64,000 nt of DNA from Siphonodentalium dalli (GCA_032622095.1 CP136069.1:87936958-88000957); one strand, 5' to 3'; counted from the first letter of the stretch, positions 33,441-46,092 are shown. Program-made: numbers and translations. The notes: generated by a model from the letters alone, not told the origin.

Positions 33441-34193
33441 CACATTTTGTTTAAAGATACGGGCGCCTTCCCTGTGGATATAGGTTTTAAAACAGTCACA
33501 TCTGCTAAAACCGCCATAAACAGAAAGAATATTATGTAATAGAGATATGTTGTTCTTATTCAAATCATAAATATGGCATAGACTGCATATTATTGATGTG
33601 TTTGTACCCTTGGTTATGTAAACAAACATAAAAAAGTTACGTTATGATTGTTTATAGACAAACACTCAAAACTACCTTAACGTCCAATGAAAATGTTCCG
33701 TTGCGCTGTGCAATGCATAGATAAAATTATTACCGCAATCAATAATCGCATTCAAATCACACCAAATTTTATTTTAATCAACCCATTCTACCCGCTGTCA
33801 GTTCAAAATGAAGCTAATCCACGTTACTTCATGATTGGGAAATGATCAGACAGAAAACGTGTACATAATATAATTGTTCTCGCAAAAAGATAAATATTTC
33901 TCAATCTAGTTAGTATTTTATCCTAACCTATGTATGGCAATACGTACCAAATAAAGAATATTACGATGAATCATATTGTGAGTTGTAAGGTGTAAGCGCA
34001 CCAAATTAGAAGTTTTACAACCAACGTAAAATGTGTGATTCTAAATAAGGAAATGCGCAATATTGTGACTCACCTTATAAACAATCAACTGTGCTTTTTG
34101 CGAGAAACTAAACAACAGTCAAAGTGTATTTTCTCAGACACAAACATGTTTTTATGAATAATATGTCATTCATATCATCATTATGCTATACTA
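33441..34193. other. intron, no gene seen
   Basis: AT-rich, nothing recognised. Confidence 0.45.
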
Positions 34194-34730
34194 TCTCATA
34201 TATATTTTGAAGACCTCTGTTTGTCTGTCTGTATGTATGTTTGTCTGTCATTTATACAAATCTACGATTCTCGACCGATCGGGACGAAACTTGGTACGTG
34301 TGTGTAGTTTGACCAGGCGGTGGACGTTGTCGTATTGGCGAGCCCGTGCGGCGCCCGCTTCGCGCATGCGCAGACGAGATCTCGGAAACAGGTGGCGCTA
34401 TCGACTTGAAATTTGCTATGTGAATGTATCTTGCCCCGGATACGAATTTTATCGGGTCGCCGAGCCCGTGCGACGCCAGCTTCGCGCATGCGCAGACGAG
34501 ATCTCGGAAACGGGTGGAGCTATCGACTTGAAATTTGGTATGTGAATGTATCTTGCCCCGGATACGAATTTTATCGGGTCGCCGAGCCCGTGCGATGCCA
34601 GCTTCACGCATGCGCAGACCAGATCTCGGAAACGGGTAGAGCTATCGACTTGAAATTTCGGGCTGGGTAGCGCTATCGACTTGAAATTTGGTTTTTGAAT
34701 AGCCCGGACAACGTCGGGCTCATCAGCTAG
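34194..34730 (+). mobile_element. Helitron-like non-autonomous element
   Basis: Starts A|TCTCATATATATTTTGAAGA followed by CCTCTGTTTGTCTGTCTG, and ends with the hairpin AGCCCG-GACAACGT-CGGGCT then CATCAGCTAG|T. A TC start, CTAG end, short hairpin about 10 bases before the end and A/T insertion site are the Helitron hallmarks. There is no target duplication, as expected. The body has about three tandem units of about 122 bp (from 34337, 34459 and 34582) with CGCATGCGCAGAC, GAGATCTCGGAAAC and CTATCGACTTGAAATTT. Frames on both strands in the units are not genes. Confidence 0.85.
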
Positions 34731-35440
34731 TATAATATATTTTGGAGAAAATTTTAATAATTTGATGATGTTATTTCAAAATTTTAACCTACAAGGAAAG
34801 GTCGCTGATGGTAGATTTGCCATACTTTATGCTGAGCTCGTTTGAAGGCTTTGATGTAGACTAGGGATCCTTTTGAGTTTAAATTCAAAAATCCGGGGCT
34901 GTAGTTTTCTTGATGGCTTACTCATTGTGATAGGTCAATTAAAACTGTTATGGTGACAATACAGCAGCAGCGTGTACTTTGAACGAATTAGTGCAATAAC
35001 TGATGAAAAACAAAGTTTCAGTGATCTAATTCTCTGTGAAGTCACCATTGTTCACTCAAGTATGAAATAAGCAAACACCTAATCAGACACCTGTTGCTAG
35101 AATCCAGTTCAAAGTGTTCGCCAACAAAGCACGCTAATTAAATCGGTATGTAAAACAGTACGAAACTACTTTACCTATGTGCAAGCAAGTTCGGTTTGTA
35201 TCACTTTTCACATTTTTACGTGGTATTTTGAGATAAAAATTAGTATGTTTGTTCACTTATGGACTAAAAAAGGCTGTCCAAAGTTCAGAGTAGAGAGATT
35301 AAGTTTAGAGAAGTAAGTTTTAGTGAGAATTAATGCACTTGGGTGAATTCGGGCTTGGACAATTTGTTTGGCATGGAGAGGGATTTGGTTTATACTGGGT
35401 CTGGTTTGGAGAGGTTTTACTGTACAACATCCTTCATAAA
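34731..35440. other. no gene seen
   Basis: AT-rich. The short frames at 35.33-35.60 kb have no domain. Confidence 0.4.
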
Positions 35441-35800
35441 CGAGAGCCCGATCATGAAATGTTTAATTCTTTTATCGGTTCTCACCTGTGGAGAACGTCA
35501 TGGAGACACATCAGTAAAAATGAGTGGAACGAACCCAAATTCAAACTTTACCTATATTTTCATGTGAGTATTTCATACACAAAATTTGAAAACAATCACA
35601 ACTAAAACTAAAGGGTCAACATGGGTCATAATTGTGGCAAAAATGAGTGGACCGAACCCAAATTCGAACTTGACCTGTACTATCATGTTAGTAGTCCATA
35701 TACCAAATTTGAAAACAATTCGATAAATGTAACTAAAGTTATCACCTGGATTGAAGGAAAATGTTTGAATTATTGCACTTGATAGCACATGTTTATAGGA
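35440..35800. repeat. dispersed CCCAAATTC(A/G)AACTT repeat
   Basis: Two imperfect copies of AAAATGAGTGGA(A/C)CGAACCC and CAAATTTGAAAACAAT. Related to the array at 60465-61415. Confidence 0.65.
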
Positions 35801-36208
35801 ATGATTGGAAGGGTCAATATTTTCTATATAGCGATAGATAGCAATAACTATATAGGAGTGGGGCATGTCATCATAAACATGCACATAAAATATGAACATG
35901 ATCTGATAAAAAATACATTTCTTGCTTCATTAAGCAGGAGTCTAAGCCATGGATAGACAGGAAGACCAGTGAATGACGGATGGTTGATGCGGACATCAGA
36001 ATTATGTCTATCAAACATGGTATGGTTACAAATGAAAGTGTCAATGACACTGTAGCTCAACTTGGAAAGGGAATAATTTAATGTATTACAGTCAATGGAG
36101 CGATTAGGAATGTGGATAGTTGAATGTCTAATACTATACATGAAGAGAAAAGTAAAATCCAAGATGGCTGCTGGTGGCCATGTTTTCGGCCGAATGACCC
36201 CAAAATGA
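35801..36208. other. no gene seen
   Basis: AT-rich. 36140-36208 is a GATGGCTGCTGGTGGCCATG repeat unit, the left flank of large element 2. Confidence 0.45.
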
Positions 36209-36718
36209 TATTTTTAAAAATATAATATATATTTCCTTAAAGAAAGCCTGAACACTGAACTATATGGATAGATGTCCTGCGTTTGTAAAACCATAGTAGA
36301 AAAGGGGTTAACTTTTTTGTGGTCGTCTACGGTACCTCACGGTCTTTAGTGGCTTGCTCGTATTAGTCACGCATGCGCAGTCCCCATATAACCGACTTAA
36401 TTCGCCAGTTTATTTTCAACTCAATCAGGAGATTGGCGAGTTGCGGGGTTGGGAATGGCACCGCCATGGGAGGGCCCTATGATAGTTCAGTGTTCAGGCT
36501 TTCTTTAAGGAAATATATATTATATTTTTAAAAATATCATATTTCCGCTAAAGGAAGCCGTTCACACTGAACTATATGGATTAGAATGCAAGCCCAGGAG
36601 GAGGCACGAGCAATAAAGTTAATAGCCAAATTTTGGAGGGAATGCACTCTTCTAAAACAGATTGTACCTAAATATGAACTCTTTAATGAATCTGTTATGA
36701 TTAGGTACGTGAAATAAC

Positions 36719-37460
36719 TCATATAATTAGAGTGCTATATTGCCCAAACATGTACCTCCCCCCCTTGTTTTTGGAAGCAACATCCCAGGTGGTGCCATTC
36801 AATTCAGAATTGCGAGCGAACCGAGCAATTCTCTGTTCTTCATCCGTCAGTTCTAAGAATCCAGCCGATTCGAGATTCGAGGAGACTAACTCCCTCTCCG
36901 CCTTAGCGACATAACGACCTGCACAGGAGGAGGCCCACTCCAAAGATGGCAAGACAACCAACATTAAGAGTTTAACTAACTGCTGTTCACCAATGCAAAT
37001 GGCAGATAACCTGATGCCCAATCTATGGCACAGGTATCAAATGGAGAGCCCATTAGCCCAAATGGGTTATACAACTATAAGCGAGTCAAGCCATCGGATC
37101 AGAGGGAGCCCCCACCATCGCATGCTGCAGGTGGTCATGCCCAAGCTAATATCCTGGCCAAGCTGGAGGGTGGGGAGAGGTCATTTTTCTCCGATCCCTT
37201 CACGGAGAAGTGGCAGGCAAGGCCGTGTCGTCATTTCGTTCTGCGATCGTGACCAGGGGGACTCGGCGCTTTACCTCATGGGTACGGCCCCTGCCCTACG
37301 CTTAAGCTGCCTAAGGCCATCCAGCCGGTGTCGATACGTACGCACGCGATTTTTGGCAGCTTTAGCGCCCAGAACCGCTAGCGTCTGGTGGGGGCCAAAT
37401 GGCCTGGAGGTCCCAAGTACCCCTGCAGCTCCACCAGACGTATCCCCACGAATTGGTTAA
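36719..37460. other. GC-rich body of element 2; no gene recognised
   Basis: Overlapping open frames run on both strands: minus 36719-37021 (with TWDVASKNKGGRYMFGQYST) and plus 36993-37460. Neither has a family signature I know. They may be decayed remains of an element-encoded protein. Confidence 0.35.
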
Positions 37461-37529
37461 ACCGTCGAGACGTATTTACCGGAGGAGCGTGAACTGGTCC
37501 TGCCCTTAGAACAGTTATCACACGTTCAC

Positions 37530-38025
37530 ATGTCCCTGAGGTACCTATGTATCACAATATACACATTGCGTATATATATATATAAAATGATATAATATAT
37601 ATATCCGGGGGATATACATATTAAGTTTTCCTCATGAGACCATATCAGAAGGCCCTTCCAAAGCTGCGCCCATCAATCTAATGGGCGGAGCCAGATCACA
37701 GCTCCCTGTCATGATCCAACGTATCACTAAATATAGATATACAACCCCACAGAGAACATGTCTCATGTCTCTGAGGTACCTATGTATCACCGTTTTACAA
37801 GATATCATTGCAGAAACCCGGTGACACAAATCTTTCGCATATATAGATATATAAAATGATATAATAGATATATCATGGTGATATATAAGTCATCATGAGA
37901 TCATGTCAGAAGACCCTACTAAAGCTGCGCCCAACAATCCAATGGTCGGAGCCAGAGCAGAGATCCCTGGCACAATCCAATGTATCATTAAAGATATATA
38001 TATAGCCCCTCAGAGAACATGGCCG
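37530..38025. repeat. tandem duplication of about 245 bp inside element 2
   Basis: Two diverged copies begin CTGAGGTACCTATGTATCAC, share AAAGCTGCGCCCA and ACAGAGAACATG / TCAGAGAACATG, and include TATATA runs. Confidence 0.85.
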
Positions 38026-40240
38026 AACACCGCAGGTGACCAGAGCATCCGATGAGAAAGCAAACCGCTACTCTCAGGTGCCAAAACAATAGTGTCGGTA
38101 CGAGTATTAATTTTGGAGAAATTTCCCAACGAGCACCATCCTTTGGAATGGAGACAGACAGCAAAATGTGCAATCACAAGTATTATGTTCAGCCTAAATC
38201 CACACACATTACTATTATTAGGCCATCACGACCACTAGGCACCTGAGAGCAGTCCGCGTTCCCAGCGGAATACCCACCGCGATCCGATTCTAAGAAATGA
38301 AGGTGCGCCTTCTACAACCGAAATCAGTTCAAATGATGTAACATGTAGTCAGATGATGAACACAGGTAAATTTTCACGGTCACCATACGGAATATTCAGG
38401 TCCGAGCCTCTGCCCCCCCCAAACATGCAGCAGAACGACCTAGGTGTGTGATAGGTCGGTTAGTGTGAAGCATGCAGCAAACTAGGGGAAGACCCGCTCT
38501 AAAAATGGCTCCCCTAGGAAGGAAAGGAAAGAAATTATCATTCTCCTAGTAAAGGATACACATACCTTTATAATGTTGTTTTATTTTAATTTGAAGAGCC
38601 AAGATAGAGAGGAACTCCCCCGACCTAAGTGGTCCCGCTTATGGCATGTTTAAGGAAGAGAGGACAGCATAGACCGAAATGCGCAGTTGGCAGCATGGCT
38701 TCAGGCCCTTATGATCGGGCATCTGTGCCATGTGGATGGGATGCCACTCGAACGGGGTGGTCCCCTGCCTGCGTCTTAGGAAAGGTCGGTAATGCTGGTC
38801 AATGAGCTTCCTCGAAAGCTTAGCTGGACAGCGCAAACGTCTTTGCCTGTTTTATTGTCTATGTGCCAGATAATCAAATTGATATGGGCAATAGAAGTAT
38901 GAAGAGTCATGCTGATGGCCTCTTGTCGGAAAGGCTATTGGCAGTGGTCGTGGGACACATGGCAATATAAATGCTTTCCATGTAAATATGCTTCATTCGT
39001 GTGTGAAGTATATTCGCCATATCAACGGTATGAAAGGTCGGGACACGTATATATTTTAAAATTCATTGAGACACCAACTAGTCCATGAATACCTTCAAAA
39101 TACCTACCATGCCCTTTATGAACAATACATGCTGTATTGGATGTACAGCCTGTTCTTGTACCAAGCTCACATTTGATATGGTTACTTGTCATAAATAATG
39201 TCTCCCCCCACCTTCCTCGTCTTGGAATACCACTGCTAATATATCGTTATTCATTGGGGAGCGTCATCCAGGCCACGGTCACCAGTTATTGCCAGTGGAC
39301 CAGTTACCTGGAGGGGTCAAGTCACCACGACTCTAAATACCTGTCAGGCTGGAATCATTCACATAATTGAATCAAGAAGGGGAAAGGTTGTTCAAACCAA
39401 AGTATCTTCAAATATATTTTTAGATAGTGAAACCATGAGTAAACACCGTCAGAGTGACGATAAGCCTCTTGCCTTACTCTAGAGAATGCAAACCGGAGCA
39501 CCCATGATTTGTAATTTTTGTGTCCCAATTAGAGCCATATCCAGAATCGTAGTAATCCAGACCCCCCCTGCTTCTTTTCAGTAAACCTACACAGGAAGGA
39601 AAGCAATTATGTTTGTATTCCGGAAGGAGACACCATTTTGTCGAGATACAACCCAGCAATTTTGAAAGGATGTGTTAATCTTTGGATACAATTCAGAATA
39701 ACTAAAATCTGGAATTATAGTGAAACTGTCATCACGATTAATTTTAGTGTCATGCTTGCAATCATTAAATGCTAGCAGTTATAAATTTTGACAGTGAAGT
39801 TGAAGCACTGTACGAGAATCGAATCATGTACTCAAAAGAAATCTGACTCCTGTCAGATGTCAATCCCTGTCTGAAATTAATGACACTAACTAATCATAGT
39901 ACGACAACAGTCATTATTTTTCTGATATTGATAAACTGTAGTCTGATAAATTCAAGCGTCGACCAACACATCTAAATCATAGGAGACATGTGTGACAGTA
40001 TTAAAACAGAAAACACAAAGTATTTTGTGAAAGCATGTTGTTTAGATGAGATCTAGCGACTCCAGTAGTGTTCTCTAACATGCACACACCTAGGTGTGTA
40101 CATGTGCAGCGTAGTGCACCCACGACAACATACCTGAACAAGTGTTGTAATGGGGAAAATCGGCATTTGCATTCGGATTTTATTCAGTAATCTCAAATGG
40201 GACTTGTTAGCCTGACAAACTTGGTATCGGACGAGTTCTG
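38026..40240. other. body of element 2: no gene seen
   Basis: Mixed composition with several short frames and no recognisable domain. Confidence 0.4.
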
Positions 40241-40684
40241 ATTTCTGTCAGAATACCCTGACCAGGGTGCAATCCCCGGTCCGCTAGCACATGGCTGAGA
40301 TTGTTACATTGAAGGTGATGCTCCGTTACGAGAATCAAACCATGAACATAATTATAACACTTGTCCAATATCAATCTCTGTCAATTTATTAAAGTAATAA
40401 TGACACTACTGTTTTTACATTGAATTGATAAACCCAGATGTAAATTGTAATCAACTTTTAAGATTTCTGTCAGAATACCCTGACCAGGGTGCAATCACCG
40501 GTCCGCTAGCACATGGCTGAGATTGTTACATTGAAGGTGATGCTCCGTTACGAGAATCAAACCATGAACATAATTATAACACTTGTCCAATATCAATCTC
40601 TGTCAATATATTAAAGTAATAATGACACTACTGTTTTTACATTGAATTGATAAACCCAGATGTAAATTGTAATCAACTTTTAAG
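40241..40684. repeat. 222-bp tandem duplication, nearly identical
   Basis: ATTTCTGTCAGAATACCCTG through AATCAACTTTTAAG occurs twice with only a few differences (CAATCCCCGG versus CAATCACCGG; CAATTTAT versus CAATATAT). Very recent. Confidence 0.97.
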
Positions 40685-41419
40685 TTCAGATGTGACCAAC
40701 ACATCTGGACAGTTGTATTGAGCCATAAAACAACAAAATATTATGAGAAAGAATGTAGTTCATAACATTATGATAAATAGCGTCAGTAGCGATGGTAATT
40801 ATTGCTAAATAAATGTCCACGCGTAAATAAATTCCCACGAAATTAGGAGACTTCGGTAAAAAACACGTGGCATTTTTTATATCTGACAAAATATATCATA
40901 CCTTATAGGTTCTATAATAATTACATAGATGAATTGTTCACAATAGTCTATGCGCCTCGTAAGGCCTTGAAATGGCGGCTGATTATGGCGAAATGTCGAT
41001 TTTCAGATTCGAAAAGTTTTAAGTCCGCCGCCTATTCGAAAACACGGAACAATTGTATGTTTGAAGCTAAACGGTCCGTGAATTCGAAACAATAATTCTA
41101 AAAACTAACGCGTAGGCGACCAGTAATTATTGTATCGATAAATTGAATTTGTTGTCTAGTTGTTAAACGACAAATTCGGAACAATACTCCCTTATGACTT
41201 CTCTCTGTGGTAGCAGAAAATAAACTGGCGAATTAAGTCGGTTATATATAACTTATATGGGGACTGCGCATGCGTGACTAATACGAGCAAGCCACTAAAG
41301 ACCGTGAGGTACCGTAGACGACCACAAAAAAGTTAACCCCTTTTCTACTATGGTTTTACAAACGCAGGACATCTATCCATATAGTTCAGTGTGAACGGCT
41401 TCCTTTAGCGGAAATATGA

Positions 41420-42310
41420 GTCGTTCCCAGCTACATGTCATCGTTAACATCCATGAAAATGTTTATGACGATCAGACTAAAGGTACGACCTGTAGCCCAT
41501 GCTAAAGAATTTAGTCATACAAAGAGTAAAATCCAAGATGGCTGCTGGCGGCCATGTTTTTTGGCCGAATGACCCCAAAATGACTCGTTCCCATCTACAT
41601 GTCATTATTAACATTCATGACAAATTTTATGATGATCAGACTAAAGGTATAACCTGTAGCCCGTGCTAAAGGATTTAGTCATACAAAGAGTAAAATCCAA
41701 GATGGCTGCTGGCGGCCATGTTTTTTGGCCGAATGACCCCAAAATGACTCGTTCCCATCTACATGTCATTATTAACATTCATCACAAATTTTATGATGAT
41801 CAGACTAAAGGTACGACCTGCAGCCCGTGCTAAAGGATTTAGTCATACAAAGAGTAAAATCCAAGATGGCTGCTGGCGACCATGTTTTTTGGCCTATTGA
41901 CCCCAAACTTACTCGTTCCCATCTACATGTCATTATTAACATTCATGACAAATTTTATGATGATCAGACTAAAGGTATAACCTGTAGCCCGTGCTAAAGG
42001 ATTTAGTCATACAAAGAGTAAAATCCAAGATGGCTGCTGGCGGCCATGTTTTTGGGTCAAATGACCCCAAAATTACTCGTTCCCATCTACATGTCAATAT
42101 TAACATCCATGACAAATTTCATGACGATCAGACAAACAGTACGCCCTGTAGCCCGTGCTAATGGATTGAATTTTGAAATGCAAGATGGCCACTGGCGGCC
42201 ATGTTTTTTTACCGAATGACCCCAAAATTAATCATTCTGGTCTAAATGTTGATGTCAACAGCTATGACAAATTTCATAATGATCCGACCAAAGGTACGAC
42301 CTGTATAATG
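41420..42310. repeat. about 175-bp tandem array of the GATGGCTGC repeat
   Basis: Five units, each with CAAAGAGTAAAATCCAAGAT, GGCTGCTGGCGGCCATG, GAATGACCCCAAAAT and CTCGTTCCCATCTACATG. Large element 2 is inserted in the first unit. Confidence 0.95.
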
Positions 42311-42436
42311 CATTGTTGACGCCTTACGTACACACGCACACACATACAAGACAAAGTAAAGTTGAGCTAATAACAAGGGGTACGCATCTAAGATGCTTTT
42401 GTCGAGTTTTTTGGCAGTTGAACCAAACTTCTGCCA
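42311..42436. other. short unique spacer between arrays
   Basis: Includes an ACACGCACACACATAC stretch. Confidence 0.4.
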
Positions 42437-43215
42437 ATAAGGTGCACAACTCCGGGAAAATAAGTCGGACGGTGGTATATTATTGCAATAGACCTATATA
42501 CCAAATATCAATTGAATCTGTTAATATTTCATTGAGTTATCGCACTAACGGTGATAAAATTTTTATTAAAATAGACAAACTAAGACCCATAACTCCGAAT
42601 TTTTTTTTGGACAAACCAGGTTTTCGAACTCGTCCGAGATATTGTTGCAAGTGACTCATATACCAAATATTGTTTAAATCGGTTAATATTTCATTGAGTT
42701 ATCGTGCTAACAGTGATAACATTGCTAAAAATAGACAAACTAAGACCCATAACTCCACGAAAAAAATTTGGACAAACCTGGTTTTCGAATTCGTCCGAGA
42801 TATTGTTGCAGGAGAGTCATATACCAAATATTGCTGAAATCGGTTAATATTTCATCGAGTTATCGCGCTAGTGGTGATAAAATTGCTAATAATAGACAAA
42901 CTAAGACCCATAACTTTGGAAAAAAAATTCGGACAAACTGGGTTTTCGAACTCGTCCGAGATATTGTTGCAAGAGACTCATATATCAAATATGGTTTGAA
43001 TCAGTTAATATTTTATCGAGTTATCGCGCTAACGGTGAAAAAAATGATAAAAATAGACAAACTAAGGCCCATAACTCCGGGGACAAAATTCGGACAAACC
43101 TGGTTTTCGAACTCGTCCGAGATATTGTTGCAAGAGACTCATATATCAAATATGGTTGGAATCAGTTAATATTTGATTGAGTTATCGCGCTAACAGGTGA
43201 TAAATTTGCAAAAAA
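42437..43215. repeat. about 160-bp tandem array
   Basis: AATAGACAAACTAAGACCCA recurs near 42571, 42731, 42892 and 43053 (periods 159-161), with TTTTCGAACTCGTCCGAGAT and GAGTTATCGCGCTAAC. Long plus-strand frames are repeat artefacts. Confidence 0.95.
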
Positions 43216-43404
43216 GTCATCAAAGATGGATAACTCTTGTCAAAAAGTTCGGACGTGACCCATTTTCTACAAGACAGTAATTAGTCATTGGGAGCAACTC
43301 ACATACCAAAATATTTTTGAATCCGTTCACAAATGTCAAAGTTATAAGGCATTCTTTAGGTACACCCGCCCGCCCCTCGTCAAACCATAAGTTTTTGAAA
43401 AACT

Positions 43405-43612
43405 CGACTAAAAATGCAAAATTCCTTCCCATATTATGGTTGAATATTGTATGCCTATCAACCTTCCTTGCAAAGGAATGTAGTGACAGCAAAATCTTGA
43501 CAATGAACATGCAATGCAGGGGCATAAATAGTATGTGTAGAACATTTATGTTGCCAATAGAAATAAATATTTGTCTTTTTGTCATTAAAATTAGTAGAAT
43601 TTGATGCTGTCA
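43405..43612. repeat. dispersed repeat copy
   Basis: Matches 26115-26340 (CCCATATT(A/T)TGGTTGAAT; GACAATGAACATGCAATGCA) and, inverted, 23600-23715. Confidence 0.85.
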
Positions 43613-44060
43613 TCTTGATTTTGGGGTTTTCAATGGTATAGTTCCATTTTTTTAGGTTTAATTTTGAAACCCCTTCGGTAGAGGCGGTATGTTTAACTTT
43701 AAATGTACCAACTATGTTAGCACTGCCAGTACAGAGACATGCAAATAGTAAGAACTATTACAATTGTTCATCAAATAAGTGGATGACGTAACGTCTTTGC
43801 GCTGTAGCAGCAGCATTGATGGATCGTCGAAATTCATGTCGGCTTCGCGGAACGCATGAACGGAACGAATGCAGAATAGTGACAACGTATGCGGAATGGA
43901 ACGGCGGTCACTGAGATACCATTTTCTAATGATTTGGACAACTATCAGTGATGTTTCTGAAGAGTTTATATGTTTTAGTGTGAATTCTACTGAATTATTC
44001 TGGAATGGAAGTTGATACGTCAAAGACGTGCATAACATTGGCGCTGTACTGGAAACTAGA
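43613..44060. other. no gene seen
   Basis: No recognised exon or element. Confidence 0.4.
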
Positions 44061-44350
44061 ACTGAACTTGTTATAGAGAAAACAACTGATGGTAGGGAAC
44101 TGCATTGTGGAACTCTCTGCCTGGGGAAATTCGAGGCTGTTGGGACTTAATGGAGTTTCGTCTTCTGTTAAAGACTCATTTCTTTAAATTAGCTTTTGAA
44201 ACTGACTAACATGCAGCTACTGGTATCGTAATTTGTATTTCTCAACAACTTTTTTCAGACTCGTGTAAACTATAACTTTGTTGCGCATGTGAACATGTAT
44301 ATGGAATTTGCGCGTTATAAATGTATTAAATAATAAAAATAATAATAAGT
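44060..44350 (+). pseudogene. LINE 3'-end remnant
   Basis: The plus strand reads LWNSLPGEIRGCWD and EFRLLLKTHFFKLAFETD, then a stop. This is the W-NSLP...FR..LKTH-F..AF end of a non-LTR reverse transcriptase. It ends in AATAATAAAAATAATAATAAG. Only the last few dozen codons remain. Confidence 0.7.
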
Positions 44351-44397
44351 TGAAAGTTTGTAATAGGAGCAATAAAATTATCAAAAGAAAATAAGAA

Positions 44398-44582
44398 GTG
44401 CCCTAAATAATTGACTCCTTAACCACACCAGAATTATGGGTAACTTTTCAGGATTTAGTCGGAAATATGGCTTGTTGCCATTCATCGGAAAGCTCTCAGT
44501 GATGAATGGCAACAAGCCATATTTCCGACTAAATCCTGAAAAGTTACTCATAATTCTGATGTGGTTAAGGATTCGGTTATTG
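44398..44582. mobile_element. hairpin MITE abutting the EGF 1 donor
   Basis: The left end is truncated (GCCCTAAATAATTGACTCC), followed by the inverted arms. The right end decays at GGATTCGGTTATTGAT, 13 bp from the splice donor side of exon 44595-44705. Confidence 0.9.
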
Positions 44583-44594
44583 ATGTTTACTTAC

Positions 44595-44705
44595 TTATTT
44601 CACATCTATCTCCGTCATAGCCAGGAATGCAAAGACACTCGATTTGACCAGATTCTGAAGTGCACATTCCATTATGTCCACATGGATCAGATGCACATAA
44701 ATCCT
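44595..44705 (-). CDS. exon: EGF-like repeat 1
   Basis: Acceptor GATTTTTTTCAG, 111 bases, donor A|GTAAGT, phase 1 on both sides. It reads DLCASDPCGHNGMCTSESGQ and IECLCIPGYDGDRCEI. Six cysteines with C-x-C and G-Y/F-x-G-x-x-C at the end are canonical EGF. It is more diverged from the 32-33 kb pair than those are from each other. In the frame it follows the second MAM domain (junction codon GAG) and precedes EGF 2 (AAC). Confidence 0.93.
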   Translation of the reverse strand, partial: RIYVHLIHVDIMECALQNLVKSSVFAFLAMTEIDVK

Positions 44706-45967
44706 CTGAAAAAAATCAATTGCAATTAACCAATTCTTCACTAAATGGAACCTCCCATTCTGTCACTTAAGAAATAACTCTTGTTTCGATTGACTCTTTC
44801 AACACCGAAATTGCGATGCTAAATTGGTTAGGACACCAGGTTTACACAGTATATATGGAAATTCTGCATATCAGATGTAGGGCATTTATACAAGTATTTA
44901 TAGATAAGGTGGCATTTATACAAGTATTTATAGATAAATTATGGTAGGTATTGAAACCCATATTTTGTAATGACCAGTGATGACTACCCATCAATTTGCA
45001 TGACCTGCCGATGGATGTCATCACATAATTATGGCAATGTCACCATGGTAACGTATGTCAGGGGTGAATGGGTGCATAAAATACATTTGACTCAATAAAT
45101 ACTGTTTATAGTAATTTGATTTGCAATATTTCACCACAAAAGTATCGACCAAACTCACTTTCATATAGTTAGTTATCATTATATGCATAACTTGTCATAG
45201 TTCTAGCATATGTGGTGATTAGGAATGTAATTAGCAGGTGCCCAATGAGCATGATGACCAGTACTATTATGCACAAATAGACGTTATTTGACCGAAATAG
45301 ACACATTTTCCCGTATTTAGGTTCACATGTATCTACTTGTGATTATGCTGATGAATTATGAGTAACATTTCCAACTACAATAACTGCCATTGTCCTCATT
45401 GCATTCCCAAATGTGTATGCATGTCGATGCCATGCTTATAACATGCACCCGCAGCTATTATTATTGAATTGATACTGTTGCGGTATGGTCATTTGCATAA
45501 CATGGTGTCAAAAATAGGAGACAATAGACGGATACCACAAATAAAAATAGTTAGAAAGGGCAACACAATAATCTTCTTTTTTTCAGAAACATGTCATGTT
45601 GTTATCAGTATGTGTTTGTGATAAACAATAATAAACCAAATCGGTATCTGACTCAAAACACCACACCTGTTTCAGTAAACCAATGTTTTAGTAAATCCCA
45701 AAATAGTATTTGAGACATATTTATAATTAGGCCGGGAACATTTCTTTATGACCGCACATACCATGTTAGGTCTGCATACACACCAATCAATTAGTTATGA
45801 CACAGAATATCACCCAAGGGATATCCAAGTCACTAACCAATAAATTAATTTGTATATCCCTATAAATATTGTATTAATTCTGTAACGCACAAAGTGCTTT
45901 ACAGTAATTTAATTTTTCTCCTTTTTGAGATAAACTGGATAACCTTAATCGAAACAAGAGTTATTTC
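44706..45967. other. intron, no gene seen
   Basis: AT-rich. A 33-bp direct repeat (GGCATTTATACAAGTATTTA, then TAGATAA) lies at 44880-44940. Confidence 0.5.
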
Positions 45968-46092
45968 TTAACCCTTTCAGTGCCAAGTCCGATTTTTGTA
46001 TCAACCCATATTGCCTTGATCATTTTTAAAATTTATTGATTATAATAATGTGATACATTGATGGAATGAGCTCTAAGAGCTGAAAGGGTTAA
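45968..46092. mobile_element. short TTAA MITE, 125 bp
   Basis: TTAACCCTTTCAGTGCC at the left and GCTGAAAGGGTTAA at the right, with TTAA on both ends. Confidence 0.8.

Larger units (their letters stand above)
36209..41415. mobile_element. large unclassified element 2, about 5.2 kb, 4-bp TSD
   Basis: Inserted in a GATGGCTGC repeat unit: the unit reads CCCCAAAATGA at the left and resumes ATGAGTCGTTCCC at the right, giving an ATGA duplication. About 205 bp at the right end (from 41209) return inverted at 36220-36415, including GCATGCGCAGTCCCC and GGTTAACTTTTTTGTGGTCG. The left end has an extra palindrome: a 56-bp inverted pair (36205-36260 and 36485-36540), then a second direct terminus at 36541 (ATTTCCGCTAAAGGAAGCCG) that is the exact inverse of the right end (AGCGGAAAT). 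The superfamily is not recognised, and there is no transposase-like frame. Confidence 0.75.

Noticed and set aside
34061-34110. GTGAGT donor on the minus strand with nearby CAG
   Set aside because: It would give a 15-base exon without other support.
34183-34670. Frames of 68-120 codons on both strands
   Set aside because: They lie in the tandem units of the Helitron-like element.
35333-35605. 90-codon plus frame
   Set aside because: Runs into a dispersed repeat, with no domain or splice context.
36993-37460. 155-codon plus frame in large element 2
   Set aside because: Overlaps another long frame at 37025-37252 and a minus frame, with no family signature. Probably GC-rich chance or a decayed relic.
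42313-43169. Plus-strand frames of 113 and 133 codons
   Set aside because: They follow a 160-bp tandem repeat, and the peptide repeats with the DNA period.
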